Positions 60,449 through 64,000 of a stretch of DNA of 64,000 nt are shown one piece after another. Position 1 is the stretch's first letter, and the number at the start of each line of letters is the position of its first letter. Location: NCBI GenBank assembly GCA_002239065.1, contig MPNO01000018.1:1-64000 (forward strand), given 5' to 3'. The DNA is from Defluviicoccus sp. bin129 (GTDB taxonomy: Bacteria; Pseudomonadota; Alphaproteobacteria; MPNO01). A program made the position numbers and the translations under genes. The notes beneath the pieces are model-generated. The model did not search any database. It saw only the letters and a program-made list of their open reading frames with translations, and had not been told where the DNA came from.

Positions 60449-61684
60449 TCATTCCGCGGGCGTGGCCGGGGCTTCCCGGGAGGCGGCTTCCTGCTCCTCG
60501 GCGACCACCTCCTCGTACCACAGAGAATGGTGCTCCTTGGCCCATTGCCTGTCGACCTCGCCGGTTTCCATCGACTCGAACGCGCCCTCCATGCCGACCG
60601 AGCCGAGATAGATATGCGCGATGATGATCGCCATGAAGACGAAGGCGACGACGCTGTGCCAGAGCTGGGCGTATTGCATCTCCTCGTGCGGCGTCATCTC
60701 CGTCGCCAGCTCGCCCATGCCGAAGAGCTGCGGCAGGCCGAGCGCGTTGAGGATCTCGAAGGTCTTGGCGAACATCGGCATCTCGAAGGGGAACAGCAGC
60801 GACAGCCCGGAGGCCGAGATCGAGATGCCGAGGACGATGACCACCCAGAAGACGATCTTCTGCCCGGCGTTGAACTTGCGCGCCGGCGGGTGCACGTGTT
60901 TGGAGAACAGCCCGCCGCCCTTGGCGAGCCATATCAGGTCCGCCCGGTTGGGCACGTTGTGCACCACCCAGCAGACGAACACCATGACCAGCGCCGCCAT
61001 GAACGCCCAGGCGACGTTGTTGTGGATCCATTTCGAGGCGAGCGCGATCACCGAGAAGAAGTCCTTGCCGAATATCGGGATCAGCGCGAACCGCCCGAAC
61101 AGCGTGATCAGCCCGCTCAGCCCGAGCAGGATGAAGGAGCCGGCGAGCAGCCAGTGGCTGAACCGCTCGATGGCGCTGAAGCGGAGGATCGACCGGCCGG
61201 TCTTCGCGCCCTCGATGCGGATCGGGCCGCGGATGGAGAGATAGACCAGGACCACCACGATCATCGCCGCCAGCAGCCATCCGCCCCATATCAGCAGCGG
61301 ACCCTTGCGGAGCTCCAGCCACCACATGCCGGAATCCTGGATGATGACGTCCGTCGCCGGGCCCCGCGCGGAGACCGTGACGTCGGCGCTGCCGTAGCGC
61401 AGCGCGCGGAACACGTCCGAGTCCGACGCGCCGCCCAGCGTGCCCAGCTGCGCGGCGATCCCGGCCGCCCTGGCGGGGTCGCCGGTCGCCTCGCGGCGGA
61501 ACCCGTCGTCCAGATTTTCGCCACGCTGCCGGGCGAGGATGTCCTCCAGGGTCTGGGCGCCGCCGGTCGAGGCGCGCGGCGCCGGCTGCTCCGCCGCGCC
61601 GCCCTGCTGGGCCGCGGCCGGCGCCCAGGCCAGTGGCGCCACGGACAGCGCGAGGATCAGCAGCCTGCAAAACGTCTTGATCAT
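60449..61684 (-). CDS. Formate dehydrogenase gamma subunit (cytochrome b556)
   Basis: 411 residues. A cleavable signal peptide and a 110-residue periplasmic head precede four membrane helices of the Ni/Fe-hydrogenase/FDH cytochrome b fold: IERFSHWLLAGSFILLGLSG (His ligand), WIHNNVAWAFMAALVMVF, VFWVVIVLGISISASGLSLL, and QLWHSVVAFVFMAIIIAHIY (His ligands). It passes electrons from the beta subunit to quinone. The extended N-terminal head is longer than in E. coli FdnI. Confidence 0.88.
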   Translation of the reverse strand: MIKTFCRLLILALSVAPLAWAPAAAQQGGAAEQPAPRASTGGAQTLEDILARQRGENLDDGFRREATGDPARAAGIAAQLGTLGGASDSDVFRALRYGSADVTVSARGPATDVIIQDSGMWWLELRKGPLLIWGGWLLAAMIVVVLVYLSIRGPIRIEGAKTGRSILRFSAIERFSHWLLAGSFILLGLSGLITLFGRFALIPIFGKDFFSVIALASKWIHNNVAWAFMAALVMVFVCWVVHNVPNRADLIWLAKGGGLFSKHVHPPARKFNAGQKIVFWVVIVLGISISASGLSLLFPFEMPMFAKTFEILNALGLPQLFGMGELATEMTPHEEMQYAQLWHSVVAFVFMAIIIAHIYLGSVGMEGAFESMETGEVDRQWAKEHHSLWYEEVVAEEQEAASREAPATPAE

Positions 61685-61805
61685 GGACAAGCACCTCGTA
61701 CGCAACCAGACGGCACAGGGGCAGATGGCACACGGGCGGGCTCGCGCCCGCCCGCTCAGACCGTTCGGCGCGGAGGACGGTCTCCCGCCCCCCGCGCGAT
61801 ACGGA

Positions 61806-62399
61806 TCAGCTGCCCTTCTGGCCGTAGGCGGTGCCCCAGCCCCAGGCGCCGGTGCCGAAGCCCCGGGCCACGACGCGTTCGCGGTAGATGCCGGACACGA
61901 CATCCCCGTCGCCCGCGAGCAGCGCCTTGGTGGCGCACATCTCGGCGCAGAGCGGCAGCTTGCCTTCCGCGATCCGGTTGCGCCCGTACTTGGCGAACTC
62001 GGCCGTCGAGTGGGTTTCCTCCGGGCCGCCGGCGCAGAACGTGCACTTGTCCATCTTGCCGCGGGACCCGAAATTGCCCGCCTGCGGGAACTGCGGCGCG
62101 CCGAACGGGCACGCATAGAAGCAGTAGCCGCAGCCGATGCACAGGTCCTTGGAGTGCAGGACCACCCCGTCGTCGGTCTGGTAGAAGCAGTCCACCGGAC
62201 AGACCGCCATGCACGGCGCATCCGAGCAGTGCATGCAGGCCACGGAAATGGACCTCTCGCCCGGCTTGCCGTCATTGATCGTGACGACCCTCCGGCGGTT
62301 GATCCCCCACGGCACCTCGTGCTCGTTCTTGCACGCGGTCACGCAGGCATTGCACTCGATGCAGCGCTCGGCGTCGCAGAGAAATTTTGCTCGTGCCAT
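61806..62399 (-). CDS. Formate dehydrogenase beta subunit (4Fe-4S ferredoxin)
   Basis: 197 residues with four cysteine clusters: CIECNACVTACKNEH, CSDAPCMAVCPVDC, CIGCGYCFYACPFG and, near KCTFC, a further set. This is the standard four [4Fe-4S] pattern of FdhB/FdnH. No C-terminal membrane anchor is visible. It carries electrons from the molybdopterin subunit to the cytochrome b. 13 bases separate it from fdhA, and the gap has GGAGGAAACAGAG as ribosome site (read on the minus strand). Confidence 0.92.
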   Translation of the reverse strand: MARAKFLCDAERCIECNACVTACKNEHEVPWGINRRRVVTINDGKPGERSISVACMHCSDAPCMAVCPVDCFYQTDDGVVLHSKDLCIGCGYCFYACPFGAPQFPQAGNFGSRGKMDKCTFCAGGPEETHSTAEFAKYGRNRIAEGKLPLCAEMCATKALLAGDGDVVSGIYRERVVARGFGTGAWGWGTAYGQKGS

Positions 62400-62412
62400 C
62401 TCTGTTTCCTCC

Positions 62413-64000
62413 TTATGCCGCGTAGATCTTGCAGAGAGTCGTCTTCGTCTCCTGCATCAGCGTGACCGAATCGTAGCCGTAGGTCTGCGCGGTGTTGCTG
62501 CTCTCGCCCAGCACATAGGGATCGGCGCCCTCCGGATATTTGTGCCTGAGGTCCTTGCCCTGGAAATGTCCACCGAAGTGGAAGGGCATGAAGGCGACCC
62601 CGGCGCCGACGCGCTGGGTGATCATGGCCATGACCTTGACCTTGGCCCCTTCGGGACCTTCGACCCAGACCTGGGCCCCGTTCCTGACGCCGAGATCGTT
62701 GGCGTCGCGCGGGTTGATCTCCACGAACATGTCCTGCTGAAGCTCGGCGAGCCAGCGGTTGGACCGCGACTCCTCGCCGCCGCCCTCGTATTCGACGAGA
62801 CGGCCGGAGGTGAGGATCAGCGGATAGTCCTTGGAGAAGTCCTTCTTCTGGATCGAGGCGTACATGGTGGGCAGACGGTAAAGCTTCCGATCCGAATAGG
62901 TCGGATAGTCCTTCACCAGATCGCGGTCCGGAGCGTAGAGCGGCTCCCTGTGCAGCGGGATCGGATCCGGGAAGTTCCACACCACCGCGCGCGCCTTGGC
63001 GTTGCCGAACGGCGCGCACTCATGCTTGATGGCGACCCGCTGGATGCCGCCCGAAAGGTCGGTCTTCCAGTTGGTCTTCGCACCGGCCACGGCGTCGATC
63101 GCGGCACGCTCCTCCGCCGTCAGGTCCTTGTCCCATCCCAGATCCATCAGCATCTGCATGGTGAACTCGGGATAGCCGTCCTGGATCTCCGAGCCGAGCG
63201 AGTAGACGCCCTCGGCCAGCAGGTTCTGGCCGTCGCGCTCCACGCCGAACCGGGCGCGGAAGGTCAGCCCGCCCTCCGAGACACGCTTCGACATGTCGTA
63301 GAGGTTGGGGGTGCCGGGATGCCCCATCTTGGCGGTGCCCCAGCAGGGCCACGGCATGCCGTAATACTCGCCGTCCGCCGGTCCGCCCACGGCCTGCAGC
63401 GTCGTCTTGTCGAACGTGTGCTGGTTGGCCATGTGCAGCTTGAGACGCTCCGGCGACTGCCCGGTATAGCCGATGGTCCACATGCCGGCGTTGATCTCGA
63501 GGGTGATGTCCTCGACCGACGGCGCGTCGCCGTCCAGCTTGATGTTGCGGAAGAACCGGTCGGCCCAGCCGAACTTCTTGGCGAACTTGGCCATGATCAC
63601 CTGGTCGGGCAGGCTCTCGAACAGCGGCTCGACGACCTTTTCGCGCCACTGGATCGAGCGGTTCGACGCGGTCACCGAGCCGTAGGTCTCGAACTGGGTC
63701 GAGGCCGGCAGCAGGTACACCCCGTCGGTGCGGTCGTGAAGCACCGCGGAGACGGTGGGATACGGGTCGATCACGACCAGCATGTCCAGCTTCTCCATGG
63801 CGGTCTTCATTTCCACCAGCCGGGTCTGCGAGTTGGGGGCGTGGCCCCACAGGACCATGGCCCGGACGTTGTCCGGCTGGTCCATGTTCTTCTTGTCTTC
63901 CAGAACGCCGTCGATCCATCGGGACACCGGGATGCCCTTCAGGTTCATCAGCTTCTTTTCCTTGCCGTCGGCGGTCTTGAGGGTCGCGAACTGCCCCTTG
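62413..64000 (-). CDS. Formate dehydrogenase alpha subunit, C-terminal part (5' end outside window)
   Basis: The frame is open to the window edge, so at least 529 C-terminal codons are present (an in-frame Met at 63948 is internal). Molybdopterin-enzyme features are visible: LVVIDPYPTVSAVLHDRTDG, DGVYLLPASTQFE, and the C-terminal MGD-binding domain PLILTSGRLVEYEGGGEESR, VEINPRDANDLGVRNG and GVAFMPFHFGGHFQG. It oxidises formate, most likely in the periplasm given the partner subunits. The N-terminal Fe-S motif and the Sec/Cys active site lie outside the window. Confidence 0.9.
   Translation of the reverse strand, partial: KGQFATLKTADGKEKKLMNLKGIPVSRWIDGVLEDKKNMDQPDNVRAMVLWGHAPNSQTRLVEMKTAMEKLDMLVVIDPYPTVSAVLHDRTDGVYLLPASTQFETYGSVTASNRSIQWREKVVEPLFESLPDQVIMAKFAKKFGWADRFFRNIKLDGDAPSVEDITLEINAGMWTIGYTGQSPERLKLHMANQHTFDKTTLQAVGGPADGEYYGMPWPCWGTAKMGHPGTPNLYDMSKRVSEGGLTFRARFGVERDGQNLLAEGVYSLGSEIQDGYPEFTMQMLMDLGWDKDLTAEERAAIDAVAGAKTNWKTDLSGGIQRVAIKHECAPFGNAKARAVVWNFPDPIPLHREPLYAPDRDLVKDYPTYSDRKLYRLPTMYASIQKKDFSKDYPLILTSGRLVEYEGGGEESRSNRWLAELQQDMFVEINPRDANDLGVRNGAQVWVEGPEGAKVKVMAMITQRVGAGVAFMPFHFGGHFQGKDLRHKYPEGADPYVLGESSNTAQTYGYDSVTLMQETKTTLCKIYAA

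Noticed and set aside
1-64000. tRNA, rRNA, CRISPR arrays, phage or IS genes
   Set aside because: No cloverleaf-like sequence, no rRNA core segments, no regularly spaced repeats and no transposase or integrase motifs were found while reading both strands.

Overview
The window is GC-rich, tightly packed bacterial DNA. Gene content points to an alphaproteobacterium: several Liv-type and BMP-type ABC importers, a Caulobacter/Rhizobium-style tad (cpa) pilus locus, SPOR and DM13 proteins, and a respiratory formate dehydrogenase. The assignment rests on gene content only, since no rRNA or other phylogenetic marker is present. I saw no tRNA, rRNA, CRISPR array or insertion sequence.

Layout. (1) 1-5097, plus strand: the end of a branched-chain-amino-acid-type substrate-binding protein, a strong hairpin terminator/attenuator, then livH, livM, livG, livF and a second livH. 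(2) 5212-12353: a cytosine-deaminase-like amidohydrolase and a GST on the minus strand, divergent from a complete BMP-type (nucleoside-like) importer, which is followed by the remnant of a second BMP binding protein. (3) 12438-18442: small-molecule catabolism (opine-dehydrogenase-like enzyme, two-domain VOC protein, luciferase-like monooxygenase, MFS carrier, nitronate monooxygenase, EthD-like protein). (4) 18676-21999: a LivM-LivG-LivF set with neither LivH nor a binding protein beside it, followed by a FixH/YtkA-like protein and a DM13 protein. (5) 30419-22037, minus strand: an operon running acyl-CoA synthetase, livG, livH, livM, binding protein, livF, phenylacetate-CoA-ligase-like enzyme. 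This is an uptake-and-CoA-activation unit, probably for an aromatic or other carboxylic acid. (6) 30593-34406: LysR regulators and a VOC protein. Three regulators here are close paralogues, and two of them are HTH-only. The gap between those two holds a perfect palindrome with T-N11-A geometry.

(7) 34400-57072: a tad pilus locus in two divergent arms. The minus arm has a vWA TadG-like protein and a lipoprotein that fuses TPRs to a secretin. The plus arm has a lipoprotein, TadZ/CpaE-1, two TadE-like pseudopilins, Flp pilin, TadZ/CpaE-2, TadA/CpaF, TadB, TadC, then a di-haem cytochrome c peroxidase, a frameshifted histidine kinase and a Cache-type sensor, then prepilin peptidase CpaA, CpaB, a 700-residue unknown protein with 57-bp tandem repeats, and a TPR/SPOR protein. 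The haem enzyme, kinase and sensor inside the pilus operon are the most unusual arrangement in the window.

(8) 57169-64000: a YghU-type GST, the murein endopeptidase MepA, and a formate dehydrogenase operon on the minus strand (alpha subunit cut by the window end, beta, gamma, a WD40-cytochrome c fusion, and a 41-residue membrane peptide).

Most operons show translational coupling (ATGA or 8-14 bp overlaps). Functions are inferred from motifs read by eye, and substrate assignments for the transporters are inferences from gene neighbourhood.
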